A program made the translations under genes and the position numbers. Of a stretch of DNA of 15,766 bases, positions 6,741-14,533 are shown piece by piece. The notes beneath the pieces are model-generated. The model had not been told where the DNA came from. It was given only the letters and a program-made list of their open reading frames with translations, and searched no databases. This DNA comes from Alphaproteobacteria bacterium (GTDB lineage: Bacteria > Pseudomonadota > Alphaproteobacteria > ATCC43930 > CGMCC-115725): contig JAFAHP010000496.1 of the NCBI GenBank assembly GCA_019237175.1, positions 1 through 15,766 of the forward strand, read 5' to 3'. The stretch's first letter is position 1; every line of letters starts with the position of its first letter.

Positions 6741-7286
6741 ATGACCGAGATCCGCAAAATCGTCACCCTGCGCGAAGTGGTGTTCTCCGAACTCGGGGTG
6801 CCGGCAACGCAACCGATCGTGCGCGCGGTCGGCATGGCAGTCATTCGCAACCCGTTTGCCGGCCGGCGCGTTGCCGATTTGCGTGCGTTGTTCGAAGGAG
6901 GCGCGGCGCTGGGCGAACGGATCATGCCCGAGCTGGTCAAATTGTTGAGCGGGCCGGCGGTCTCCTATGGCAAAGGGGCGCTGGTCGGTGTCGACGGCGA
7001 GATGGAGCATGGCGCGGCCTGCGTTCACCCGATGCTTGGACGGCCCATGCGTGCCGGGGTCGGCGGCGGCCAAGCGGTCATTTCGTCAAATGTAAAAGTG
7101 GCGGGGGCGGGCGCCTCGCTCGATGTGCCGCTTGGGCACAAGGATGAGCCCTGGTCGTTCGAGCATTTCGACACGATCACCGTATCGCTTGCCGACGCCC
7201 CGCGCCCGGCCGAGATTGTCGTTGTCATGGCAATTGCCGATGGCGGACGGCTCGACAATCGCTGCGGCTCTGCGCCAATCCGGTAG
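6741..7286 (+). CDS. Amino acid synthesis family protein (PF06684-like)
   Basis: A 181-residue protein resembling the PF06684 'amino acid synthesis' family, whose name comes from indirect evidence and whose reaction is not well established. Recognisable parts are the start TEIRKIVTLREVVFSELG, then AVIRNPFAGRRVADL (residues 34-48), VSYGKGALVGVDGEMEHGAA, HPMLGRPMRA, GGGQAVISS, and ASLDVPLGHKDEPW. The C-terminal EIVVVMAIADGGRLDNR is also typical. It contains His residues in EHGAACVHP and GHKDE that could be catalytic. The start has AGGGG at 6730-6734, six bases upstream, and begins 11 bases after the FAH stop, so the two are probably co-transcribed. In my recollection these families co-occur elsewhere, which supports a shared pathway. 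Confidence 0.78.
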   Translation: MTEIRKIVTLREVVFSELGVPATQPIVRAVGMAVIRNPFAGRRVADLRALFEGGAALGERIMPELVKLLSGPAVSYGKGALVGVDGEMEHGAACVHPMLGRPMRAGVGGGQAVISSNVKVAGAGASLDVPLGHKDEPWSFEHFDTITVSLADAPRPAEIVVVMAIADGGRLDNRCGSAPIR

Positions 7287-7289
7287 GAC

Positions 7290-7506
7290 GCTCCCCGGTC
7301 CTCGGGTTCGGCGATCGGCAGGCTGAAGCTGATTCCGGGTTCGCCTTCGAACCAGGAGGCGAATATTTCGCCAGGGCGGGCGATCGAGTGCAGCGCCCAT
7401 TCTGGGGGCAGACCGGCCACCTTTGTACTAAAAGCCGAGCTTTGCCGCCGCGGAGAAAAGCCGCGCGCGTTCGGCAGACGGTGTGGTCACCCAGCGGCGA
7501 GCGCGC
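7290..7506 (-). pseudogene. Unrecognised coding remnant downstream of the S41 gene
   Basis: Directly after the S41 stop, the minus strand reads as protein-like sequence in two consecutive frames. First comes RRWVTTPSAERARLFSAAAK followed by LGF and a TAG at about 7430. Then, one base shifted, comes TKVAGLPPEWALHSIARPGE and on through FASWFEGEPGISFSLPIAEP until it meets the 3' end of the convergent PF06684 gene. Third codon positions in the second part are strongly G/C, as in real genes here. It has no good start codon or ribosome site. I read it as a decayed or truncated gene, possibly cut by the arrival of its neighbours. I do not recognise the family. It could also be a chance open frame. 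Confidence 0.35.
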
Positions 7507-8898
7507 TTAACCGGACACGTGCTGGTTGAACACCGCGAGTCCGCGTAACACGTCGAGCGCCTGCGTCAGCTGTTCGTCGTTGGCCCTGCCGATATCCTCG
7601 TTTGCCAGCGATGGCGCGGTCTTGTTCGCGACCGATGGCGCCGGCTTTGCAGCCGCGCCCGCAGCGCCGGGGGCGTTCGAAGTCTTTCCCGACGCAGCGG
7701 GTCGCGTTGCCGCATCCGGCGGATTAGGCGCAGCCTGATCGGGGTTCTTCAAGGCCCCCGGCAAATCGGCCTCGTGCAGCCCCTCATCCTTGGCCATTTT
7801 TTCAAGCTTGAGCGGTGTTACGACGAGATCGGGGTCGAGCCCCTTGCCGTCGATCTCTTTTCCGCCAGGGGTCTCGAAGTGGGCGGTGGTGAGGCGGATC
7901 GCGCCCCCATTGGAGAGCGGGATCAGGGTTTCGATCGAACTTTCGCCAAAAGTCTTGGTTCCGATCAGCAGCGCGCGGTGGTTGTCCTGGAGTGCTGCGG
8001 CCATCAATTCGGCCTCGTCGGCAGTCCCGCCATTGACTAGAACAACGACGGGCAAGCCTTTAACGAGATCGTTCGGAGTCGCGGCGATATGCTTGATGTT
8101 GTCGGGGTTGCGGCCCTTGATGACGGCGACGTCGCCCTTGTCGAGAAACTCGTTAGCGGCAGCAACCGCATCTTGGAATTTGCCGCCTGGGTTGTTGCGC
8201 AAATCCACCACCAGGCCCTGCAATTTTCCGCCGGTCTGCTCGCGCAGAACTTGCACCGCCGCCGCGAGCGCCGCCGCCGTGCCGTCGTCGAAACCAGAGA
8301 CCCGCACATAACCGGCGTCGCCATCGACGACCCGCGCTGTAACTGTCGGCGCATGTTCGGCGGCGCGCTTGAGGGTGAGTTTGAGCGGGGCGACCGCATC
8401 GCCGCGTTGCAGTGTCAGCTTGACTGTGCTGCCGGGAGCTCCCTGCAGCTTGTGCTCAACCTCCGGGAGGGTCAGCTCGTAAGTTGGTTCCTTGTCGATC
8501 GCCAGGATGAGGTCGCCAGGTTTTAGTCCGGCTTCGGCAGCCGGCGAGCCGTCTCGCGACGAGATCACCTTTACTTCGCCCTTGACCAAGGTCAGCGCCG
8601 CACCGATGCCCACCTCGTTGCTAAGCGCCGGCCCCTGCATTGCCTTGAGCGTCGCCGGGTCGATGTAGGCCGCATGGGGGTCGAGCCCCGTCAGCATCCC
8701 GGCGATAGCGGCGCCGACGAGCTTGTCGTCGCTCACCGGATCGACCGAGTCCTCGCGGATCCGTTCGAACGCCTCGTCGAAAAAGTTTAATTCGTCGTAG
8801 ACCGCGTCTTTGCCGCCCTGCTGCTGGACTTGTTGGGCGAATACGGCGCACGGGGCCAGCGACGCCATTGCCCACACCGCTATCGCCAAATTACGCAC
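7507..8898 (-). CDS. S41/CtpA-family periplasmic protein, predicted catalytically inactive
   Basis: A 463-residue carboxyl-terminal-processing-peptidase homologue with an N-terminal signal peptide (RNLAIAVWAMASLAPCAVFA, cleavage before QQ). It has a PDZ domain at about residues 94-170 (EVGIGAALTLV, AGLKPGDLILAID) and an S41 core with VVDLRNNPGG at 230-239. S41 members cleave protein C-termini in the periplasm using a Ser-Lys dyad. Where the family has G-S-A-S-A-S-E this protein reads GTADEAE, placing Asp294 at the nucleophile. Where it has TFGKG it reads TFGES, placing Glu319 at the lysine. Both substitutions were checked in the DNA. A Pro/Ala-rich tail precedes a conserved-looking C-terminal helix (LTQALDVLRGLAVF). 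The GTG start at 8898 has GGAGG nine bases upstream and places the signal peptide correctly; the longer TTG frame does not. Confidence 0.85.
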   Translation of the reverse strand: MRNLAIAVWAMASLAPCAVFAQQVQQQGGKDAVYDELNFFDEAFERIREDSVDPVSDDKLVGAAIAGMLTGLDPHAAYIDPATLKAMQGPALSNEVGIGAALTLVKGEVKVISSRDGSPAAEAGLKPGDLILAIDKEPTYELTLPEVEHKLQGAPGSTVKLTLQRGDAVAPLKLTLKRAAEHAPTVTARVVDGDAGYVRVSGFDDGTAAALAAAVQVLREQTGGKLQGLVVDLRNNPGGKFQDAVAAANEFLDKGDVAVIKGRNPDNIKHIAATPNDLVKGLPVVVLVNGGTADEAELMAAALQDNHRALLIGTKTFGESSIETLIPLSNGGAIRLTTAHFETPGGKEIDGKGLDPDLVVTPLKLEKMAKDEGLHEADLPGALKNPDQAAPNPPDAATRPAASGKTSNAPGAAGAAAKPAPSVANKTAPSLANEDIGRANDEQLTQALDVLRGLAVFNQHVSG

Positions 8899-8906
8899 GC
8901 GCACCA

Positions 8907-8912
8907 CCCTCC
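8907..8912 (-). promoter_or_regulatory. Shine-Dalgarno selecting the GTG start of the S41 gene
   Basis: GGAGGG on the minus strand eight bases upstream of the GTG at 8898-8896. It supports a GTG start giving a signal peptide at the very N-terminus, instead of the TTG at 8955. Confidence 0.7.
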
Positions 8913-9074
8913 ATAACACCCGACGGTCGCGGAACTCCCGCGGGCCACTTTTCAATGTGGCCCGGCGGGCGGGGTTTGACCACCACCTTTGAGCCTAGCC
9001 GAGCGATCATGGCATTACCATGGTTTGTCATCATCGACGGCAGCGACAGATCATCACGGAAAGGCTCAGGCAAT

Positions 9075-9470
9075 ATGGATATGCTCTCGCGGATCATCAG
9101 GCAGCCGCTGCCCTTTGCCGAATTGCTCGGCATCGAGTTCGTCAGCGCTGCGACCGATCGAATCGTCGCTCGTCTGATCGTGCGCAGCGATCTCTGCACC
9201 CATCCGGCGGTGCTGCATGGCGGCGCGATCATGGCGTTTGCCGATACCCTCGGGGCCGCCGGCACGTTCGTGAATTTACCGGAAGGCGCGGGCACCACGA
9301 CAATCGAAAGCAAGACAAATTTTGTCGCCCCGGCGCCTGTCGGGACGGAGATCACCGGTGAGGCGGTCCCCATACACCGCGGCCGGAGGACGATGATCTG
9401 GCAGACCCGCATCACCAGCTCCGAAGGCCGATTGATCGCGTTGGTCACCCAGACGCAATTGGTTTTATGA
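9075..9470 (+). CDS. PaaI-like hotdog-fold thioesterase
   Basis: A 131-residue single hotdog domain of the PaaI/4HBT acyl-CoA thioesterase type, which hydrolyses acyl- or aryl-CoA thioesters in the cytoplasm. The helix-containing motif HPAVLHGGAIMAFADTLGAA (about residues 41-60) carries the family's HGG and the Asp of the A-D-T position. TIESKTNFVAPAPVGTEI (77-94) and GRRTMIWQTRITSSEGRLIA form the later strands. The ATG at 9075 follows GGAAAGG and CAGG upstream. An in-frame ATG six bases later (9081) has a better distance to CAGG and is possible. The longer open frame from 8868 overlaps the S41 signal-peptide region antisense and is rejected. It is divergent from the S41 gene and convergent with the flavin monooxygenase. 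Substrate is unknown. Confidence 0.82.
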   Translation: MDMLSRIIRQPLPFAELLGIEFVSAATDRIVARLIVRSDLCTHPAVLHGGAIMAFADTLGAAGTFVNLPEGAGTTTIESKTNFVAPAPVGTEITGEAVPIHRGRRTMIWQTRITSSEGRLIALVTQTQLVL

Positions 9471-9743
9471 GGCAGATTTCTGGGTTTTGAATTCGACCTG
9501 ATCAAACCTATGGAATACATGCCTGCGCGACTTCCGCCGCCAAATGCGGGCGCTCGCCGAAGTGGTCGCGGATTGTTCGACCCAATCGTTGGAGGATAGC
9601 GACGGTGGGTCACGATGAGCCATGGACAATCGCCTGCGCTGGCTGTTGGCGGCCGCTCTGATGGGAGCGACGACAGCCGAAACGAACGAGCGGCCCGCTG
9701 AGATGTCATGTCCTAGGCTTCCAGGAATTTCGGGTTATCTGGA
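9471..9743. other. Intergenic region, no supported gene
   Basis: A gap between the convergent thioesterase and monooxygenase genes. A 43-codon plus-strand frame at 9622-9753, with a hydrophobic start (MDNRLRWLLAAALMGATTA), overlaps the end of the monooxygenase gene and has no properly spaced SD. A short frame with FDLIKPMEYMPARLPPPNAG ends at about 9600 with no start. Both are left unannotated. No clear terminator hairpin with a T-run is seen. Confidence 0.35.
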
Positions 9744-10568
9744 TCACAGATAATCCCGGACGCGTTCGATCTCATCGAGCGCCCCGGCCGGAGAAATCGC
9801 CAACACCTCGTCAAATCCGATCTGTTCGATCCGCTTCAACCGCTGCCGCGCATCGTCGGGACCGCAGACAAGCGAGACTTTGGCGCGTTCGGCGAGGCTG
9901 CCGGGTTCCGGCCGGTTGTTGAGATCAACGAGGACATTGGCGAGGGCGGCGTAGGCGCCGCCTGCTTCGCGGAAGATCCGCATGCCGTTTTCGAGGTCCT
10001 CCCAACTGCTGTAGAGACCCGAAGCGATCCATCCCTGGCACTGCTTGGCGGCATAGGTGATCCAGCGCGGATTGCGCCAAGCGCCGAGGAGAATGGGCGG
10101 TCCGCCTTCGCTCCCCGGCCACGGGGTCAACACGCCGCCATTCACCGGCTCGCCGCGCCAAGTGCGGCGCATAATGTCGAGCGAACTCGTCAATGTGCGA
10201 AAACGCTGCGCGTAATCGGCGCCGAACAGATCGAAATCAGCCCGAGTCGAGCCGCTGCCGACACCGAGTCGCAGCCGGTTGCCGGTCAACACCTGCGCGG
10301 ACTGAACCCGATGGGCGAGATCGACCGGATGGCGCAGCGACACTTGCAGCACCGCGGTTCCGAGCTCGATCCGCCGGGTCACCGCCGCGAGCGCGCCGAG
10401 CGCTACCAGCGGGTCCAAAGTCGCCCGGCCGCGGCCAAGCGAATCCGTAACCCAGAGCCCGGGGAACCCAGCAGCCTCGATACGCCGCGCGTAACTCGCG
10501 ATGCGGTCGAACGATTGTCCACGCGGCTCCACACCCGGCTGCATAAAAGTGACGATGCTCAGTCTCAT
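9744..10568 (-). CDS. LLM-class flavin-dependent oxidoreductase (luciferase-like)
   Basis: A 274-residue bacterial-luciferase-like monooxygenase or F420-dependent reductase with a TIM-barrel fold, using FMN or F420. The N-terminus (MRLSIVTFMQPG) is followed by ARRIEAAGFPGLWVTDSLGR, then VTRRIELGTAVLQVSLRHPV, a typical LLM segment at about residues 64-83. GNRLRLGVGSGSTRADFDLF (95-114) and GGPPILLGAWRNPRWI follow, and the C-terminus is IEQIGFDEVLAISP. Length is slightly short for the family (usually about 280-350) but the domain looks complete. The start has GGAG nine bases upstream. A perfect palindrome lies 70 bases upstream of the start and is a candidate operator. The reaction is not determinable: flavin and F420 members look alike at this level. 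Confidence 0.85.
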   Translation of the reverse strand: MRLSIVTFMQPGVEPRGQSFDRIASYARRIEAAGFPGLWVTDSLGRGRATLDPLVALGALAAVTRRIELGTAVLQVSLRHPVDLAHRVQSAQVLTGNRLRLGVGSGSTRADFDLFGADYAQRFRTLTSSLDIMRRTWRGEPVNGGVLTPWPGSEGGPPILLGAWRNPRWITYAAKQCQGWIASGLYSSWEDLENGMRIFREAGGAYAALANVLVDLNNRPEPGSLAERAKVSLVCGPDDARQRLKRIEQIGFDEVLAISPAGALDEIERVRDYL

Positions 10569-10637
10569 CCCCGATTTCTCCGCAACAGCGAGACGCCTGC
10601 CGAATAAACCAGCTACGGTGTAATGCCCCCCGCTGCT

Positions 10638-10657
10638 TTTGCTGCATCTGCAGCAAA
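10638..10657. promoter_or_regulatory. Perfect 9+2+9 palindrome, candidate operator
   Basis: TTTGCTGCA-TC-TGCAGCAAA is a perfect inverted repeat centred about 80 bases upstream of the flavin monooxygenase start. A further half-site, CAGCAAAA, follows at 10662-10669, so there are three copies of the CAGCAAA core within 32 bases. The symmetry and position suit a dimeric repressor or activator controlling the monooxygenase. No regulator gene is adjacent. The palindrome is seen; its role is inference. Confidence 0.45.
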
Positions 10658-10946
10658 TCTACAGCAAAAAGTTCCCTCGTTGTGCGACGCTTATCGACCG
10701 CCCCGAACGCGAACGACATCATCTTAAGACGTAAATATGGCGAGTTTGCCGTCGCCGTCTCCGTTGGCGGGGCGCGCCCATCGGCCAACCGCCGCAGCCC
10801 CGGCGGCGCGGTGGGACGCACCTCCCGGTGGCCCTCGACGGTACGCAATATCCCTTATGCAACTCTAGGGCGGAGAGCTTGGGGGAGTGCGGGATTCCAG
10901 AACGTCGGCTCGACCCAATTCACCCTCCCATGCCGGAGCCCGTTCC

Positions 10947-10963
10947 CTCCCCCTCGAGGGGAG
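10947..10963. repeat. G/C-rich hairpin CTCCCC/GGGGAG
   Basis: CTCCCC (10947-10952) and GGGGAG (10958-10963) form a perfect 6-bp stem with a 5-base loop. It resembles dispersed intergenic palindromes of GC-rich alphaproteobacteria, but copy number cannot be judged from one window. No T-run follows on either strand, so an intrinsic terminator is not supported. Confidence 0.4.
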
Positions 10964-11024
10964 TGCTTTACCAAACCGTTGGAAGCCTAGCAGGCAATCG
11001 TGTCAGCACCTTAGCTCCGCTTTA

Positions 11025-11071
11025 CCACGGAGAGGGGTTCTGCTCGCATCGGCGAGAAAGGTGCTCCGTGG
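11025..11071. repeat. Nested inverted repeat
   Basis: An outer perfect 8-bp pair, CCACGGAG (11025-11032) and CTCCGTGG (11064-11071), encloses an inner 5-bp hairpin CTCGC-ATCG-GCGAG (11043-11056). The arrangement predicts an RNA with two stacked stems. It lies 55 bases past the stop of the Sel1-repeat gene, so it could act at that operon's 3' end, although no T-run follows. A structured RNA or small mobile repeat is equally possible. Confidence 0.45.
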
Positions 11072-11125
11072 CGGTAACTGATTGAGAGACGGCCGATCAA
11101 GTAGTCCGGCCCAGGCGAGAATTCG

Positions 11126-13201
11126 CTATTCGCTGCCAGTTGCCATGGTGTCCGCGAGCCGGGCGAGCCTTGTCGGCGCGTCGGCGTTCCCGAGTGCCGC
11201 GGCCTTGGCGTACCATGACCGCGCCAAATCGAGATCGCGGGCGACTTCATGCCCTGCCTTATAGAAGTCGCCGAGGCGAAGCTGGGCTTCGGGAACTTGT
11301 TGGTCAGCCGCTTTTAGATACCAGCACCACGCCTCGCTCATGTCGGACGGTACGCCCTCGCCCTTCTCGAGCATCACTGCGAGGTTATACTGTGCAATCG
11401 GGTGGCCTTGCTCTGCCGCGCACCGGTAATACTTGATCGCTTCCGCGAGATCCCGGCTTACTCCTTGCCCAATACAATACATTACGGCGATCTGAAATTG
11501 CGCTCCGGCATGCCCGCCGAGGGCGGCGTTGCGAAACCACAAGGCGGCGGCCGAGGTACTGTGCGATAGATGCCGGTTGTCGAGGTAACTGCGCGCCAGG
11601 ATCACCTGCGCCTCGAGATGACCGGCATCCGCCGCGGCGTGGTACCAATGCATCGCTTCGTCGCTGTCAAACGGCTGGTTGCTGCTGCCCGAACATAGAT
11701 TGCCGAGTTCGAACATCGCCGGCGGATGACGCTGATCGGCTGCTCGTCGCAGCAATATCTCGCCTTGCGTTGTATCCAAAGCTACGCCAGCGCCTTGCAG
11801 GCAAAGTAGCGCCAGCCTTGTCTGCGCCTCCGGATCGCCGGCTTCCGCGGCACGGCGCAGCCATAAAGCGGCGGTCGGCAAATCGCACGCCACGCATTGG
11901 CCCACAACATAAAGCTTTCCGAGCTCACGCGCCGCGGCGGCGGCACCGTTTTCGGCGGCGCGCCGGTACCAATCGACCGCCCGGTCCGCATCGGCCGGGA
12001 TGCCGACACCGTTTAGCAGTAACGCCGCGAGATTGATTTGCGCTGTCGGATGACCCTGGCGAGCGGCGCATTCGAACCATTTTGCGGCCTCGCCCCAATG
12101 CTGCGGCACACCTTGGCCCCGCGCAAAAAGGCCACCGAGCGCAAATTGCGCCTCGACATCCCCCAGTTCGGCGGCGGCCCGATACCATTTCGCCGCCTCG
12201 CGCGGATCATCCTCTGCGCCCCAACCTCCGCTGTAAATCCTGGCCAGATACATCATCGCTGGGGCGTACCCGTGGCGCGCTGCCTGCCGGAACAACGTTT
12301 CCGCCCGATCGAAACTCGCGTGAACGCCTTCGCCGCGCAGGGTCATCACCGCCAAATGGTGCTGCGCCCGGGCGTTACCCTGCTCGGCGGCCGCGCGAAG
12401 CCACTGCGCGGCCTTGCTCAAATCGGATTCAACGCCCTGCCCGGAGACGTACAGTAGTGCGAGCGCAGTCTGGGCGGCATCGTTGCCCTTCTCTGAGGCT
12501 TTCAAATACCACCAGTACGCCGCCGCAAGATCGACTTCGACACCGTGTCCATTGGCGTAAAGGATGCCGAGGCCGAGTTCGGCGGAGGCGTTACCCTGCT
12601 CGGCGGCGCGCAAATACCAGTGTCGGGCTTTGTAATAATCCTTCTCTGTACCAAGACCGCGCGCGTACATCAGCCCGACCTGAGCTTGCGCCTCGGCGAG
12701 GCCCTGCTCGGCGGCGGCAATACCCCAGCGCAGCGCCTCGGATTGGTCTGGCGCAACGGCTAACCCATACGGAAACAGCACCTCGCGATTTCGCTCCGCA
12801 GCGCTCTTATCCCGCTGGAGCGCCGCATAATACCATTGGTCGGCTCGGGTGCCCCCTGCGCCGTGGCCGTTGAAATAAATCAGGCTGAGTTGATATTGCG
12901 CAGCGCCATGTCCTTGCTCGGCTGCTCGTCGGTACCACTGGACCGCATCCGCCGCATTCTGAAGCACGCCCTCCTCGCGCTGGTAACGCAGCCCGAGCTG
13001 GTATTGCGCCTCGCATTCCCCGGCGCCTGCCCTTTTGAACAGCTGTCTCAACGCGGCGCTGTCCTTCGATAACCTTTTGAGCCCGGTCACGGCAGCGAAC
13101 CGGCATAGAAGCCTGATGGCGGCATCGGCGAGTGCCGCCATCCCTTCGTTGACGGATAGTGGCGCGCCAAGAGTGGGTCTATCAACCCCGGTCGATGTCA
13201 T
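11126..13201 (-). CDS. Sel1-like repeat (SLR) protein of about 17 repeats, coupled to a type I secretion operon
   Basis: A 691-residue protein built almost entirely of Sel1-like repeats, a TPR-related alpha/alpha solenoid for protein-protein interaction. After about 60 residues with no clear signal peptide (MTSTGVDRPTLGAP start), about 17 units of roughly 36 residues run to the C-terminus. Typical units are AEAQAQVGLMYARGLGTEKD with HWYLRAAEQGN, and AGAQFQIAVMYCIGQGVSRD with YYRCAAEQGH. Units 2-3 are irregular with an insertion (NREVLFPYGLAVAP). The ATG (13201-13199) overlaps the HlyD gene's TGA (13200-13198) as ATGA, so translation is probably coupled. I discard the longer frame from 13762, which overlaps the adaptor's coding sequence. 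A role as a scaffold or partner of the secretion system or of its substrate is inferred from coupling; nothing shows it is itself secreted. Confidence 0.88.
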   Translation of the reverse strand: MTSTGVDRPTLGAPLSVNEGMAALADAAIRLLCRFAAVTGLKRLSKDSAALRQLFKRAGAGECEAQYQLGLRYQREEGVLQNAADAVQWYRRAAEQGHGAAQYQLSLIYFNGHGAGGTRADQWYYAALQRDKSAAERNREVLFPYGLAVAPDQSEALRWGIAAAEQGLAEAQAQVGLMYARGLGTEKDYYKARHWYLRAAEQGNASAELGLGILYANGHGVEVDLAAAYWWYLKASEKGNDAAQTALALLYVSGQGVESDLSKAAQWLRAAAEQGNARAQHHLAVMTLRGEGVHASFDRAETLFRQAARHGYAPAMMYLARIYSGGWGAEDDPREAAKWYRAAAELGDVEAQFALGGLFARGQGVPQHWGEAAKWFECAARQGHPTAQINLAALLLNGVGIPADADRAVDWYRRAAENGAAAAARELGKLYVVGQCVACDLPTAALWLRRAAEAGDPEAQTRLALLCLQGAGVALDTTQGEILLRRAADQRHPPAMFELGNLCSGSSNQPFDSDEAMHWYHAAADAGHLEAQVILARSYLDNRHLSHSTSAAALWFRNAALGGHAGAQFQIAVMYCIGQGVSRDLAEAIKYYRCAAEQGHPIAQYNLAVMLEKGEGVPSDMSEAWCWYLKAADQQVPEAQLRLGDFYKAGHEVARDLDLARSWYAKAAALGNADAPTRLARLADTMATGSE

Positions 13202-14533
13202 GGCTCGCGCATTGCCTCGCCAACGCCCCGCACCACACCTCTGACCAGATACATAAAGAGCGAGCGCGTGCCGACCTGGATGTCGCCGGTCAACGTCATG
13301 CCCGGGATCAGGCGAAATTCCTTTGGGAGGTCCGTCAGATGCAAAGAGGTAATCTCGATCCTTGCCTTGTAGTAGGGTTCGATGCTGTTGCCGTTGTCGT
13401 CGGTGGTAAAGGACCCGTTCGTAATCGCGCGCACCCTCCCTTCGGCCGTTCCGTGTTCGATAAAATGGAAGGCATCGAACTTGAGTGTTGCGGTATCGTC
13501 GGCGCGGATAAAGCCGATATCGCGTGCGGCAATGTGGACCTCGGCCTCGACCGACGACCGCAGTGGCGCCAATTCGATTAACGAATCGCCTTCTTTGAGA
13601 ACCGACCCCACCGACACTTTGGCGAGTTTTAATACAACGGCTTCGTCCGGGGCCTCCAACTGTACCAAATCCCGATGTTTCAAGGCCTTCGCCAGCTGTT
13701 CGCCAGCGCTGTCGCGGGTATTGCGCGCGGTCAGCAATTCCTGGCTCACCTGGCTTAACCATTGCTGGACGAACGCATCCCGGTTTGATATCGCGGCATC
13801 CAGCTGATGCTCGCTTTCGGCGAGGCTATTCTTGTCGAATTCGACATTTCTGAGGATTTCGAGGTGCTGATCCGTCGCTTCGAGCAAATTGAGCCGGCTG
13901 CCATATTTGGCGGCTGCCAGCTCTGCTCGCATAGCTTCGATGTCATTGGCTATCTTGGCGCGATCGGCATAACGCGATGTGTCGTTGCGTAATTTACCTA
14001 TTGTTGCCTGGATTTGTGCTATCTGCTGGCTATCGGCAGCCAGCTGCGAATTGTATTGTGCCTTTCGCTGCTCATAGTATGCCTGCTGGAGAACTCCATA
14101 GTTGGCCGCTTCAGGTAGCGTGGACACCGGCGGATGGAAAGGTCTCTGAGCGATTTCGGCCTCGCAGCGGGCGATCTGGGCGTCGAGGCTCGCGATCTGC
14201 AGCGTGAGCGCCCTGACATCGGCAGCCGCAAATGTCGGATCGAGCGTCGCCAGGAGCTGCCCGGTCTTAACCCGGTCGCCTGCCTGAACATTGATCGATT
14301 TGATTATCGAAGGATCCAACGCCTGCAGAACAATCGTCGGCTCGGTCGTGACGATGACACCAGCGCTCGAGGTCACGACCCGGTCCATCTTCATCATCGC
14401 AGCGATGGCGATCAGGCTGGCAAAGAAGGCGGCGAGTACGTGCAACGTGATACGGAGCTGGATCGGCTCCGGTCCCTCGTTGATCTCGGCCGTTTCGGAT
14501 TGAAAGAGCCGGATCAACCGGTCGGACGAACCC

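Larger units (their letters stand above)
10569..11125. other. 557-base intergenic region, repeat-rich, no gene seen
   Basis: The gap lies upstream of the monooxygenase gene and downstream of the Sel1-repeat gene, both minus strand. Open frames here lack ribosome sites and family-like sequence. It holds the palindrome at 10638-10657, a 10-bp palindrome GGGCGCGCCC at 10770-10779 inside GTTGGC...GCCAAC (10763-10789), the hairpin at 10947-10963, and the nested inverted repeat at 11025-11071. The right half looks unlike neighbouring coding DNA and may be a dispersed repeat or an uncharacterised structured RNA. Confidence 0.4.

Noticed and set aside
8899..8955. TTG-initiated longer S41 protein
   Set aside because: It would bury the signal peptide behind 19 charged residues, and the SD supports the GTG at 8898.
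8891..9709. 272-codon minus-strand frame over the thioesterase
   Set aside because: Antisense to a clear hotdog domain, with low-complexity composition and no SD.
9622..9753. 43-residue small ORF with a hydrophobic N-terminus
   Set aside because: No properly spaced SD, overlaps the monooxygenase 3' end, and no recognisable similarity.
10828..11085. 85-codon plus-strand frame in the repeat-rich gap
   Set aside because: No SD, covers inverted repeats, and composition is unlike the neighbouring genes.
12082..12873. 263-codon plus-strand frame across the Sel1 gene
   Set aside because: Arg/Pro-rich composition typical of an antisense shadow of GC-rich repeats, with no SD or family features.
11126..13013. 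Periodic sequence that might be taken for a DNA repeat array or CRISPR
   Set aside because: The roughly 108-base periodicity comes from degenerate Sel1 protein repeats; there are no identical DNA repeats with unique spacers.
13202..13762. N-terminal extension of the Sel1 protein through the HlyD gene
   Set aside because: It is an out-of-frame reading of the adaptor coding sequence; the ATGA overlap gives a natural start.
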